A program made the position numbers and the translations under genes. A model generated the notes under the pieces. That model did not search any database, was not told the origin of the DNA, and saw only the letters and a program-made list of their open reading frames with translations. From positions 53,951,716 to 54,015,715 of the forward strand of contig NC_068338.1 of NCBI RefSeq assembly GCF_014633365.1: a DNA stretch of 64,000 bases, in the 5' to 3' direction. Positions 46,756 to 58,918 of this stretch are shown piece by piece. The stretch comes from Diospyros lotus. Taxonomy: Eukaryota > Streptophyta > Magnoliopsida > Ericales > Ebenaceae. How positions within the stretch are numbered: the stretch's first letter is position 1; each line of letters starts with the position of its first letter.

Positions 46756-47821
46756 AGTTGTCAAAGGCGCAATGCTCATTGAAAAGCAAATTAGTGCTTG
46801 GGGCCCAAGGTGCAAGCTGAAACACGAGCCTTAGGCACATGAGGCACACATTTACTCAGAATGCTTTCAAAATACTTACACTATTGCTTTCAATATGTAG
46901 CAATAAGGAAGTAAGTGCAAACTCATAAAATCATAAATGACAAATGACCAACCCTATAACAACAACTAATATTATTGTAGAAAAACAATAGTTTCTTTTG
47001 CAATTAGTTTCTTCCAACTGCAAAAGAGATTAAGAGGATTCTAATTTCTTTTCCAATTAGAAGAGAAAAAAAAAAAAATTACAGCAGCACCCAAAACAAA
47101 AACAGTTACAGAAAAGCAATTTGTTTCTTTTGCAACTAGTTTATTTTAAATTGCAAAAGAAAAGAGAGAGAGAGAGAGAAATAGTAGAGCGCACAACATA
47201 AACATTTGTTTCTTAGCAAGAATTTAGAATAAAGAAAATAAAAATTAAAGTAGAACACAGTGAAAAACAATAACAACAAATAATTAGTTTCTTCTGAATT
47301 GCAAAAGAAATTAGAAGAAAGAAAGTAAATTGAAGTAGAACAGAGACGTGCGTGGTTCTCCAACAAGTGAACATATTGTCAAAGGATCCGACGGCAAGTG
47401 GGAAATCCAGCGGACCTCCAACTTACACTGCTATGTTCGCCTTTTGCTGATATACAAGAATATGCAACCAAATTAACAAGAAATAAGGGTGTGTTTGATA
47501 GTATACAAAATATATGGAAAATGTCACATCCAAGAAATTGAATTCCATCTTTGGTGTTTGACACACATTAAAGCATGTTTTTGCCTCTTTTCCATAGAAA
47601 ATTCCATCTAGGGGGAGATGGTTTTTGTTTTCCATGTAAGTTGGAAAATGCTTTCCTTTCCAACTAAATGCTATCAAACACACCCTAAGATCTAAGATGA
47701 CAAATGGACAAGAAATAGGGTTTTATTGCACTCAAATATACAAGGCATTGCATGAGGCGCGTGCCTTGTGCACCTAGGCAGCATCTCTGTGCGCCTTGCA
47801 CCTAGGTGCGCCTGACAACTA
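46756..47821. mobile_element. hAT-like relic with GGCGC-rich ends
   Basis: Inverted ends AGTTGTCAAAGGCGCA (left) and TGCGCCTGACAACT (right), with further GGTGCAAG/CCTTGCACC pairs just inside. About 1.07 kb, no transposase and no convincing TSD. MITE 2 is nested inside. Confidence 0.55.
47487..47685. mobile_element. Tourist-like MITE 2
   Basis: 199 bp with inverted ends GGGTGTGTTTGATAG and CTATCAAACACACCC and a TAA TSD (47484-47486 and 47686-47688). Same family as MITE 1. Confidence 0.88.
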
Positions 47822-48589
47822 TGCCTGTAAGGCACATATAATATTGGAGATCCCATGATCTGAGATATACAACATGGCCTCCTCTTCATTTCTTTCTTTC
47901 TTTTTTACAAGAGGTTGGGAATGGCAGGTGACAGAAGGATAGATGGATTTATATTTATTTGTTACTCCATGACTAGGTCAAAACTCCAACATACACCAAC
48001 CAAGTGCAAGTTTGCAGAAAAGTGAGAGAATAGAAAATATAAATAGAATCTAAATGCTCCTGTTAGAAGATGTATCTGGCAGTTGCATTGCTGGAAGCAG
48101 ACCCATGCCCACAACCATGGCATGAAAGTCCAACACTGAGTATTAAATACATGCTTAAGGTAGGACTTACAGCTATACAGTCCGATAAAAGTTTTTCCCA
48201 CTTCTCTATGCAGTCCAATAACATTATCAACTTAAACATTAGTGACGAGAACTTCTATTGGCAACTCTTGAGACAAGTTTCTAGTAATATACTATGCATT
48301 TAGAGAAACCATATAAATTTGTCAATGGTTATGGAATATGAAATGAGAAGAAAAATAACAGACAACCACAAATGAAAAGAAGCAAAAGGCAGCATCTAAG
48401 GATACAAAGGAGGATACAAACGTAGGTGAACTGCTGAACCCGCCTTATGACTGCAAAGTTACGTGAATACATTAAGTCAACAACAAAATACATTTTGAAA
48501 CTGTATCTTCACCCAATTTGACTAAGAAGACTTACCACACATGAAGAGACCACTCAAGACTTCATACGCTAATCCAAACCAATCAGGTG

Positions 48590-51500
48590 TCAATGCCCAT
48601 CTTTCTCATACATGTCATGAGATTCAGTAGGATCATATCTGTCATCAATCTCATAAACAGGAACAGATTCTGATTTAAGATCCCTGGATGCATGCTTCCG
48701 TCGTCTATCTTTTGTCTCTGTCTTCAGATCATTTCGCTCCCTTCGATGACTAGTTCGCTCATGTGACCTACTATGTCTATTGTCACCTTGCTCTCTCTGA
48801 TAATTAGTCCGCTCATGTGACCAACGCTGGCTATTATCTGCACTTCGGGAAACATTGTTTCTGGACAGCTCCACATCATCTCTGTGCTTATGATCACTTG
48901 AACGGCCATGACTACTTTGTCTGTCTGAGCTTTTGGAATAATGCTCTCTATAATGGCTATCCCTGTCTAGGCATCTCTGGGATTCTAGATGCTCCCGGTG
49001 CCGACCAGAATCTCGTCCATGTTGCTTGCTGTTTTCAGGAGACTCACTCTCAAATCGTGTAAAGATGATATCGTTACTAGAATACAATTCTTTCTTGTAA
49101 CCATATGGCCGTTTTTCTTCAGAGGTATCCAGTAAATTTTTCTTCAGCCCATCCACGTTGGAATATATGTCACCAAGTGAAGGTTCACATGGGAACTTTC
49201 CTTCTTTCTCAGAATCATTTAACAAGGAACCAATAGTACCTGCTTGTGTGATGCTTTCCATGTACTCATCTATTATATCCCTCATAACCTTTTACAAGTC
49301 AAATTGACACAAGGTTTACATGAGAATACTGGGATAGTTTCAAACCTCAAATTTAAAGAATAAAAAGTCAAAATAGCAGCCATCAAAGTATGACAGGCAA
49401 GGAACACTACAGAAGGCATCCAATAAATGAACATGACCCATATACACATGTAATAAGGTCTAAAAATTTGGAAGAAAATCAAAGCTCTTTCCAAGCCATA
49501 AAGAGCGTGTAAAAAGGAAGAAGATCTAAGCCCTATGTGAATAGCATATACTTTTGATGGCAGGGGCAGGCTCCTCATTTTCATCATCCAAGCCATGTCA
49601 CACTCCTTCATACTTTAATGCTAAACAGTGACAACAAAAAAAAGAGCAAAAGAAGTGGAGAAAATGCTCTTTCTTGAGAAAGAGACACAAAGCTAACGCA
49701 ACAAATAAAGAATTTCAGCCAAAATATTTAATTTTTAAAACAATAACATAGGGTAAGTATTCCATGATTTGATCAACATCAATCTAAATTATGAGTAGAA
49801 GGGAAATTTTGATTACAAAGAAAAGTATTTACACGTTGATGAAAGCAAACATTTCAAATTAATGAAACAATGGGAGAAAATCAGAGTATTTGGTTTCCTG
49901 GTTTCTTGTAAAGTGGTTGCCCCTTTTAGCAATTCAATTTTTATATGGTCACTTATCTATTAAACAAAAAAAGAGAGGGAACACATGCTAAAAAATGAAG
50001 CTACTTTGTACCTGTGTTGTAGTTCGCTTCACCTTCTTGCCACGATATGACATTCTTCGACGTTTGTAATCCCTTTCCTCGGCTAATAACTCCTCTCGTG
50101 TCTTTGTTTTATTTGTATCCTATCATGACCACAAGAATAGTGGGGTTGAGAAGAAATTTTGAGATGTGTAGTTTGTACAGCCATAAAGTGTCGTCCAGAG
50201 AGAAAATAGAAAAAATATCATATTTCTGTCATTTGACAGAAAGCAGCTTCTTTGAATAATAAACAACTTATATATCACAACAACAAAAAAAAACAACTTA
50301 TATACAATGTCTCAAAGTAAGAATATCATACAATTAAAAAAGCTTAGTGTCAGCCACGATTCCAACAATAGATGGATTATAAAATCCCCCAGTTAAATGG
50401 AGAAGTTCAATCCTCTCTCATCATATAAGTCAGGATATATTTTCCCAATTTAGGCCAGAGTATTTTATTTTTTGGAACAAGTTGTACACTTGTACTTGTA
50501 GTTATAAATATCTACACACACACACACAAAACCATCTAGCTTGGGTTTATGGAGAATCTAAACCTTTCAACAGGGTTAAAGAAAATTCCTGACATTTAAC
50601 CTGACAAATAAATAAAAATGCAGTAAAATCAAGAGAGACACCAATCACAAACCTAAGCAGGAATAAAGTAGAATATCTAAACTGCTCTGCCACCAAGAAA
50701 CTGACTTGTCAAAAAAATTTTAGAAGAAAATCATTCCATATTACATGCATTTGGAAAATACATTCCAATCAACAGATGCTGTCTGGAAAATTGAATTTGT
50801 CAAAAACTAAAAAAAAAAAAAAAAATCAAAAGATGCCAAAGCAATTTTTACAGATGCAATTTTAATTTCCAAGAAATAACCATTTTTATTACGAATAAAA
50901 GAGTACTTAAATATCATATTTCAAAGTGAGAAAGACAAAGCTACACAAAGTTACTTGTTTAAAAAAATAATTAATGTTTACACAGATCAAGTTTATTTGG
51001 GGAAGGCATCAAAAAGTTTTGCTGTTTTTATTTTCTTGAACATCAGAACTGAACGCTCCAAGCCTTAAGTAGAGAACGCTCCAATGCTCAACATTTTACT
51101 GTTACCTTCATTTTGGATAGTCTGAGTTCTTAAAGAAATTAGAAACCAAAAGACATGCATCAAATACTTGTAACACTTGGGAAGAATAACCTTGAAGACA
51201 GAATAAATTAACTGGTGTACCTGGTCCTGCGGCCTCTGCCAAAGAAGCCCATCATGTTCTAGTAAAGGTCTATAGTTAGGGCGTTTTTGCCTCTCCTCAT
51301 CAGCTCGTGTTGACAGATATGCATGCTCAACTATCCTAAAAGCAGCATAGATAATACCAAAGAAGAGTAAAGGAGCATAATTAGTATGTGACTGCAGATA
51401 TTCTCACTCTAAATTAAAACTAAAAGTTTCAATTAATAGAACATGCTATTATCCTAATGCTAAAATCATAACAAAAACCCTTATAATAGCATTGTGAGTC

Positions 51501-53833
51501 AAGCTGATCTTAAAAAATCCAATTGCCTATATATCTTGACCCACAAGGTGCTATTAACTTTTGCTTTCAGAATTATCTAAATTTGCGAAAAGAAAAAATA
51601 AATTCCCCAATTACTCAAAAGTCATAATCAATTACAAAAATGCGCCGTACGCAAAAAGGAAGAGACTCATAGAATGGCAGAAGCAATAGAGCTTTTGCAC
51701 ATTTTCGTTAATCCATAAACAAGATCTATATATAGGCACATAGATCCATTGAATAGATACATAGATCCAAAGAATCCAGTGACCTTCACAAGTCCCCTAA
51801 ATAGCCCCATGGCATGCGCTACAACACCATTTTTTTAGCCAATCCAACTAATAGTTACTCCATGCTCATAAGGATGTTATCAAGCCAGCTTGAAGCTCGT
51901 GACACTAGGCTTATTCCATCTCATACCCTTTAGTTAGTCAATGTATATACCATTTATACCCTACTCATATGTAACTCATTAAGGGGGCGTTTGTTAATCA
52001 AGATATGAGTTGGAAAAGTCAATATATGAGATGCATCCTAAATTTCTATCCTTCCCAACATGTTTGTTAAACTTATCTGACCATTCTTGGAAAAATCATT
52101 AATGACCTCTTTATCTTGATTTTTCAAAATATACTTATCTCTCCCCCTCTCAAGATAAGCATATCTTGGTCTTTATAGATAAAAAAAAATGACATTTGTG
52201 TCATCTAGTACATTTTAAAAAATTTAACAAACAATTTGATAAAAATCTTGGAATACTTCCCAACTTTATCTTGACCATTTCATATCTTGGTCCAAAAATC
52301 ATTCCAAACTTATCTTGATACTCCCTTATCTTGCTCATTTTAACAAACACTACCTAAGTCAATAAAATTAGTTTGCATAAAAAGCATATGGTTATAAAAG
52401 AGTTTCATCAACCAAACAAGATAGTCAAAAATGAATATACATGAAATTTATGCTTTTAAGAAGGAAAAAATCAACAGAGAAAGAAAAACAAAAATGGAAA
52501 CATACCTCTGATACCCAGTAAGCAAGTGGTCATCCCGCAGTGCCTTGACTTTCTGTTCGAGCAAGGACCGTTCATGCAATGCAGCCACTGCTGCTGCTAC
52601 CTGGGAGACACAAATCTCTATGCTACTATTAGACTCGTCCACCAAACTATTTTCTTTATCATCCACAATTGTTTCAGAAAATTCTATAGTTCTACCGTCT
52701 GCATCCTTTAGAGCTGGTATTTCGGGGACATTTTGTCCCATCGGATACAATGAAGAATTCGATGAAGCATTTAATATCCATTGCTTTAGCATGTTAATAG
52801 CAAAAAGCTTCGCATTCAACTCCCCATATAATACAGATAACTGAAAGGACAACCACATCAGCACTTGGACTAGAACAGGACACTTAAAACTTATAGCTGG
52901 CACATTTAACTCCTTCACGGACTCCACCAAAGCAACGGCTTCGTTAACAATTGCTTTCATGCAAAGCCGAAAGAGTAAAACCACGTGATCTCTCAACGCC
53001 ACGTCAATCACAACGCCATACTCAGGCGAATTCCCAATTACCCACGTCAGGAAATCATACTCTTGCACGATACGAGAACATAAAACAGCTCTAAGAACGC
53101 TATACGAATAGTTGGTTGGATAATCATTCCATGCCGCGATTTCATTCCAGACGACCCACAATTCCGAAGGAAGAAGCCCAATATGCTTCGCCGGAAAACC
53201 CTTGATCTCGCCATTACCGCTGGGCATAAAATTCGCACATTCAATAGATAAAATGCCCGGCATCGTGAAGGTTCGGCTTGTACCGTCTTGATTTGGGGAT
53301 GTAACAATGCCTGGGCAATCCCGGTAGAAAAAATTGGGGCCGAAATCGCAGTACTCGTCTAGTGAGAAACAGTACTCGGAATTGCGATCATGGAGGGCTT
53401 GAACGAAACGGTTGTGCTTAGTTGCATCGTCGGAGGATCGGAGCGTGTTGGGATAACGCAACGAAGAAAGGTAGAGGTCGAGGTCTAGGGTAGGGGCAGA
53501 AGGGCAGTGGAGAGAGTGCCGGAAGAGGGACTCCGGAGAAACGCGATGGTGGGGGTTGAAAGGGCAAGTAGCGGCGGCAGTGGCGGAAGTCGGAGGGAGG
53601 AGAGTGGAGAGAGAGTGGAGTGTGGATTCCGAGAGGCGAACGAGGTGCTTGAGTGTCGAGAGAGCCGTGGGGAGATCAAGCGGAGGTGGCGCCAATGAAG
53701 TGGTCGCGGCGGTGGAGGAGGCTTGGATCTGGTTGCCGAAATGAGGATAGACAAGATTAGGGTTAGGGTTAGGGAAAGAAGGCGGAAAGGTCGAGAATGA
53801 GGATGGTGCTCCAAGAAAAGATGGAGGATTCAT
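48590..53833 (-). CDS. SNRNP48: U11/U12 snRNP 48 kDa protein (minor spliceosome)
   Basis: A subunit of the U11/U12 di-snRNP that recognises the 5' splice site of U12-type introns in the nucleus. Coding exons on the minus strand: 53833-52506, 51335-51221, 50119-50012, 49288-48590; GT-AG introns, phases agree, 749 aa plus stop. A CHHC zinc finger spans residues 90-110 (C90, H96, H106, C110), the signature of U11-48K. The middle region (SIECANFMPSGNGEIKGFPA, HIGLLPSELWVVWNEI) and IVEHAYLSTRADEERQKRPN, ELLAEERDYKRRRMSYRGKK and VMRDIIDEYMESI follow the plant homologue. The C-terminal exon is rich in Arg, Ser, His and Asp (RS/RD-like), with a repeated SHERT motif. Start: the ATG at 53833 opens the conserved frame. 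Intron 1 carries a MITE. The 3' UTR is not defined. Confidence 0.93.
51983..52354. mobile_element. Tourist-like MITE 3 in SNRNP48 intron 1
   Basis: 372 bp with inverted ends GGGGGCGTTTGTTAA and TTAACAAACACTACC and a TAA TSD (51980-51982 and 52355-52357). Ends differ from MITEs 1 and 2, so it is a separate family. Confidence 0.82.
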
Positions 53834-55749
53834 GGCCGACTGAACTCGACTCTTCTTCTTCTCTCCTATCAGCAGACATCATCGTGTCGGCGTGTTTCTT
53901 CCGACTCCTCCATGATCGAGAAGCTTCTCTACCGTGCTCGCCGTTCACAGCTACTTAAATCCAGCGCCGCCTTAAAAGAATTAGGGTAAATTACACTTAA
54001 AAGCCGGCTAGACTAAATCAAAACTACTCCCGTCAAATATAGGGAATTACATTACAGTACTCTTCTACTATTAAGTAATAAAAAATAATTTTAATTTTTA
54101 TTTACAATTTATCTCTTTTGTCAAAATTAAAGACATAAATAGTAAAACACAGCGCAAAGGCGATAATCTCAAATAATAAAAAATAGCCATTTGAGGCCTT
54201 AAAATTTCTTTCCCTTTTCCACCATATTTTTTTCCCCTTTAATTATATAAAAATTAAAACAAATAATAAATTCTGGCATTAATTTTTTAGAATATCCAAC
54301 TCATACTAAATTCATGCAAAATCGACTATATTGTGTATGGGATAAAAAATAAATAATAAAAAAATAACATTAATGACATTGTCGCCGTGAAAAAATATAG
54401 GAGAAATAGAATAAAAATTATATTAAACAAAATGATCAAATCTATTTTGCCGCCTAACGGGGAAACTATATATATTTAAAGGTGAGCAACTATTTTTCCT
54501 TAATTTCTAAAATTATTCTTAGCCTCTTGATATTGTGTATATAAATTATTATACCCTCTAATACTTATTTTTTTGAAATAAAAAAATACAAATGATAATT
54601 AAGTAATACTAACAAAATTTAGTATACAAACTTTAAACTTTTGTCCCTCAAACTAAAAATCCTGACTTTACCATTACTTTTATATTTTTTCACATGACCA
54701 CTCAAGTATTTTTGTTATTTGATTACGTCTCTTAACCTAATTTTTTAGTTAATTTAATTAATGTACTTTAGCTTTTTCATGTAGCAATCTAATTTCTTAT
54801 TATTTTAATTATACCCATATACCTTTATTTTGTAGTCAATTTAACTCATATATTTTAATGTATACCAAAAATAAAATAAGACAATAAAATATATGTTACA
54901 CTCTATTTATATCAAAGTATATGAGTTAAATTAATTAAAAAATGCAAGACCAAGGACTTACTCAAAACAATAAAATGTTTGAGTTGTCACAAAAATAAAA
55001 TATTATCAACTATAAAATATAAATTAACTCAAAAATATATGTTTAGAAAATGTAATCAAAACAATAAAAAATATTATATAAAAGTGAATGAGCATAATTA
55101 CATGAGAGAGGGATAAAGGATAAAAATATTTTAGGTATTTTAAAAAATATAACAATTGTTTATTTATGACAGAGATTAAATTGTAGTATATTTTATCCCA
55201 AACAATGATAAATTATATAAAGTCTACCCACTAAATTAAGTCATTTATACATAAATTTGTGCGATCTACAAATATTGTTACTTTTAACTATTGTTTTATA
55301 CACCATTTCAATTAACAAGTCAATAAAAACAAAAGTAAGTCACAAAGAACTCTACAGATATTTAAAAAATTTATGATATTTTTGTGCAAATTACATAGAT
55401 TTTGAATGCAATTTACCAAAAAAATAAAGGTAAACCAGGCTTAATTTCTCAATACATTGCATAAATATGGAGAATGCTATTTACTCTTTTTAAAATTATA
55501 CTAATTGCTCTTAATATTAAAAGTTATGTCAATATTGCACTTTAAAATTTAGATTACATATAATACTTCTTATTTTTTTATAAAATTACACAAGTTTTAT
55601 AATAAATAGTTGATTGGTGAAAATTTTGATTAAGACATCCCATATTAGTCTGTAATGGTGTAACGAACTATTTTCAATTAGCAATTGCTTTGAAATAAAA
55701 GATGGACAAACTCGTTTTAAGTAAAAATGATAAACTATTTCAACACATG
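53834..55749. other. SNRNP48 upstream region and AT-rich intergenic DNA
   Basis: The first 150 bases are more balanced and should hold the SNRNP48 5' UTR and core promoter (minus strand). Beyond about 54000 the DNA is extremely AT-rich, with no coding frame or repeat that could be named. Confidence 0.5.
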
Positions 55750-56392
55750 TATAAGATTATAATTGAATCGAGTCAAACCAAATTTTATTATGCTCAGACT
55801 CAACTCATGAATCAATTTATAAGTTCGAGCCTTAAAGTTCGGCTTAGGCTCAACTCATTAAAATATTGACAAACTGAGTCAAGACTCAATCTAAGGCTCG
55901 AACTCGCTAAAATCTATTATTTTACTTAAACATAATTTGTTATTTTACTTTATTATTATATTTACATATATTATATTATGTTAAATGATGAAACTAATAT
56001 ATATAATAATTGTAAACATATCCATTTTGATGATATTATTATAATAATTTAAAGTTTGATAACTTTATGATAAATAATATATTTATAAAATTTAAAATAA
56101 ATATATTGATGTATTTATAAATGAATTTATTCACAAACTATTCGCAAACTTATAATTGATCATGTTACGAATTTATAATCAAACATATTAGTATTTATAA
56201 GTCTCTAATTGAACATGTTCTTAAACTTGAACAAGGCAAGCTTCATTGAGGTTAAACTCGACTCGTTTACAAATCAAGATTTAAATTTAGGCTCAAGCTC
56301 AACTTATTTACCTTAATAAATGAATTCAAACAAACTTTTATCGAGTTGAACATCAAGTTGCTCGCAAACGACTCAAGTCATTTGCAGCTCTA
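55750..56392 (-). mobile_element. Degraded relative of the hAT element at 20210-21511
   Basis: The right edge, read on the minus strand, starts TAGAGCTGCAAATGACTTGAG, given here as TAGAGCTGCAAATGACTT, and continues TTCAACTCGATAAAAGTTTG, parallel to the left end of the element at 20210 (GTGCAAATGAGCC, TTCGACTCGATAAAAGTTCG). GAGCC/GGCTC-type motifs recur throughout. The left end is eroded, so that limit is approximate. Confidence 0.65.
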
Positions 56393-57199
56393 CGCATATA
56401 CAAGTTTTATCTTATTGCATGCGATTGAGCTGAAAGTATTAGGGGGATCACATGATGCATTTTAAAATATAAGGTGGGTTTAAGTGAATCAAGTCAACAT
56501 GGAAGGGGGAAAATAGGTATTTTATACAAAATAGAAATAAATACATGAGAAGGCAAAAGACGAACACAATGAAACATAAAGAGTTTATCTACACTCTGCC
56601 ATGAAACTCTTACAAAGACAAATATCCATAAGATTAGAGAGTAAATACAGAGGAGGCACTGACAGGTACTTAGTGCATCAATTCCCATTTACCAATGGAA
56701 ACTCGAGTTCCTTTCTTGGCTATGTAATGGCATTGTGATGATCACTATGTAGTGCGTCAATTCCTACTGTCATTGCTCAAAGCCAAACTATGCTAGTCCT
56801 TTAGCCATGGCTTCTCTTTCAGCTAGTCCCTTAGCCATGGTTTCTCTTTTGTTGCCTGTTATGCTACTTGCTTGCTGCATAATTAGCTTCAGATGTGGAT
56901 AGGAACAAAACCAAGTTATCCCCAATTAGTATTAAAGCAGAAATTTTGTCCACCTGCTTGCGCGATAGAATAAGAATACTGAACTTCATGTTTCAGGAAG
57001 CTGAAATGCCGAATGGAAACATTTTCAGTTCTTTGGCATGGACAGTCACCCTGATCATTGCACTAATCAGTCGTGCAAAGTTGAATCAAATAACCGAATT
57101 TCCCTCAACGTGCTTGCCTTCGAGTTGAGAGGAAGTGCCATGGAGATGGGATAATTCCAAGAGAGTCCATTTTGGAGATAGAGAAACACCAAAAGGAAG
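56393..57199. other. 3' flank of the PPR gene
   Basis: Contains TAGTCC(T/C)TTAGCCATGG...TCTCTTT twice near 56795 and 56824. Presumably includes the PPR 3' UTR; no separate gene was seen. Confidence 0.45.
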
Positions 57200-58918
57200 C
57201 TACTTGTTGATTCCTGTATGAGCCACTTCTTCATAAACACCGAGCAAAGGAAAAGTTTTGTTCAAACGTTTGAATGAATTTTTTGAAATGATGTTCATTG
57301 AATGAAGGGAGGTTGCCAGTTCCATGGCCTTGGGTCGCCATCCTGCAAAGCCAATTCCTTCAATCAACAGGATGTATGTAGTTTCATTTGGCCGGCAGCC
57401 CTTTCTGACCATTTCTGCTAGCATGCTAATGGCATCGTCCATTCTATGAGCTTTGCACAACCCAAGAAGCACAATGTTGTAAGTGATGACTGTTGGTGGG
57501 AATCGACTCTCTTCCATTTCGGCCAACACCTTGATAGCCTCATCCACCATTCCATCCCTGCAGAAACAGGATATGAGTGAATTGTATGTAATCTCATCGG
57601 GATTAATCCCCTCGTTTGTCATCTCACAAAACACACTCAAGGCCCTAGTTTTATCCCCATTGCTCCATAAAGCACTGAACATTGTGTTATAAGAACTCAC
57701 ATCCGGAGGACAACCTATAACAGCAAGCTTCTCAAACAGTTCCATAGCCTGTTCAGCATTTCCATTCTTACACAGGGCAGACAAGATTGTGTTGTAGTTC
57801 ACAATATCCGGGAGACAACCATTAGAGATCATATAATCCAAGAACTCTATAGCCAAATCTAACCTCCCCTCTCTGCATAGCGCAGAAATCAACGGGTCAT
57901 AACTGTATGTATCAGGACTCAATCCTTTTTCCATCATAAGCTTCAAGACAGTAACCGCCTCATTGATCTTGCCTTCTCGACAAAGGGAGCTTATCAAGAT
58001 GCTGAAAGTAACAACATTTGGCTCACAACCTCTGGCATACATCTCGGCTACAAGCTTCTCCCCATCACTCCATTTCCCCCGACTCAATAATGCCCTCAAC
58101 ATCGTATTGTATGAGATCACATCCGGTTTGCAACCATTAGCCGGTAAGCTCCTAACAAACTCAGAAGCCCTATCCAACATCCCTTCCCTGCACAATCCCC
58201 TGATTATGGCATTGTAAGTATACATATCGGGTTGAAGCCCTCTCGATAACATCTCATCCAATTGCTTCATTGCTTCATCTATGCCTCCTTGGAGAATAGT
58301 TGCTTCTATCAAAATTGTATAGGTTATCACAGTAGGCTGACAATTATCCTCCAACAACTGATCCAAAACCTTCAAGGCCAATCCCAACTTCCCCCTACTA
58401 CAAAGACTCCCAATCATTATATTGTAAGTCACAACGTCCGGCGAGAAGCCTCGGTTTCTCATCCGGTTCAACACTTGATTGGCTGATCCAATCTGATTTA
58501 CCTTACAAAACCCACTAATCAGGGCATTATAGGCAAAAACATCAGGTTCACCGTATGACTCCAAAATTTCTAAAACCCTAACTGCTCTTCCCAAATTGTT
58601 GGAATTGAAGAACCCTTTGATGAGCTTTGTACAGAGAATCACATCTGGCTTGTAACCCTTGCTCACCATACACTCGAGAAAGTAGAGTGCCTCACTGTGT
58701 TTCCCTGATTTGCAGGACCTATTGAGCAGTTTCATCAAATGGGTTTCCTTGAAATCATAGGATTGCAAAAGGGTTGGCTTTGTTTTAGCAGAAACCTTAA
58801 CTTTTGGTGAGGGATTTCTGAAGCCAACAACAGTATTTCCACCAGACCGGGAAGTGGGTTTCAGATGAGTGGCGAAGGCAAGACAGTGAGGAAAACATTC
58901 AGCAGAATATATTGTCAT
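57200..58918 (-). CDS. P-class pentatricopeptide repeat protein, probably plastid-targeted
   Basis: Intronless, 572 aa. PPR proteins bind organelle RNAs through modular helical repeats and guide processing, stability or translation. Residues 1 to about 55 are rich in Ser, Thr, Lys and poor in acidic residues (a transit-peptide-like start), followed by 14 tandem 34-36-residue PPR motifs to about residue 540. Most begin with a YN(A/T/I/S)(L/M/I)I-type helix and end in GxxPD or GxxPN (for example VVTYNIMIGSLC, EITYNSLISCFC). There is no E, DYW or SMR tail, so it is P class. It resembles the Arabidopsis protein from locus At3g04760 as remembered. The target RNA is unknown. It is divergent from the kinase gene downstream on the plus strand. 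Confidence 0.93.
   Translation of the reverse strand: MTIYSAECFPHCLAFATHLKPTSRSGGNTVVGFRNPSPKVKVSAKTKPTLLQSYDFKETHLMKLLNRSCKSGKHSEALYFLECMVSKGYKPDVILCTKLIKGFFNSNNLGRAVRVLEILESYGEPDVFAYNALISGFCKVNQIGSANQVLNRMRNRGFSPDVVTYNIMIGSLCSRGKLGLALKVLDQLLEDNCQPTVITYTILIEATILQGGIDEAMKQLDEMLSRGLQPDMYTYNAIIRGLCREGMLDRASEFVRSLPANGCKPDVISYNTMLRALLSRGKWSDGEKLVAEMYARGCEPNVVTFSILISSLCREGKINEAVTVLKLMMEKGLSPDTYSYDPLISALCREGRLDLAIEFLDYMISNGCLPDIVNYNTILSALCKNGNAEQAMELFEKLAVIGCPPDVSSYNTMFSALWSNGDKTRALSVFCEMTNEGINPDEITYNSLISCFCRDGMVDEAIKVLAEMEESRFPPTVITYNIVLLGLCKAHRMDDAISMLAEMVRKGCRPNETTYILLIEGIGFAGWRPKAMELATSLHSMNIISKNSFKRLNKTFPLLGVYEEVAHTGINK

Noticed and set aside
53485..53814. 109-codon minus-strand ORF overlapping SNRNP48 exon 1 in another frame
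   Set aside because: Shadow of the true frame, which contains the CHHC finger; the alternative is only Pro/Ser/Leu-rich low complexity.
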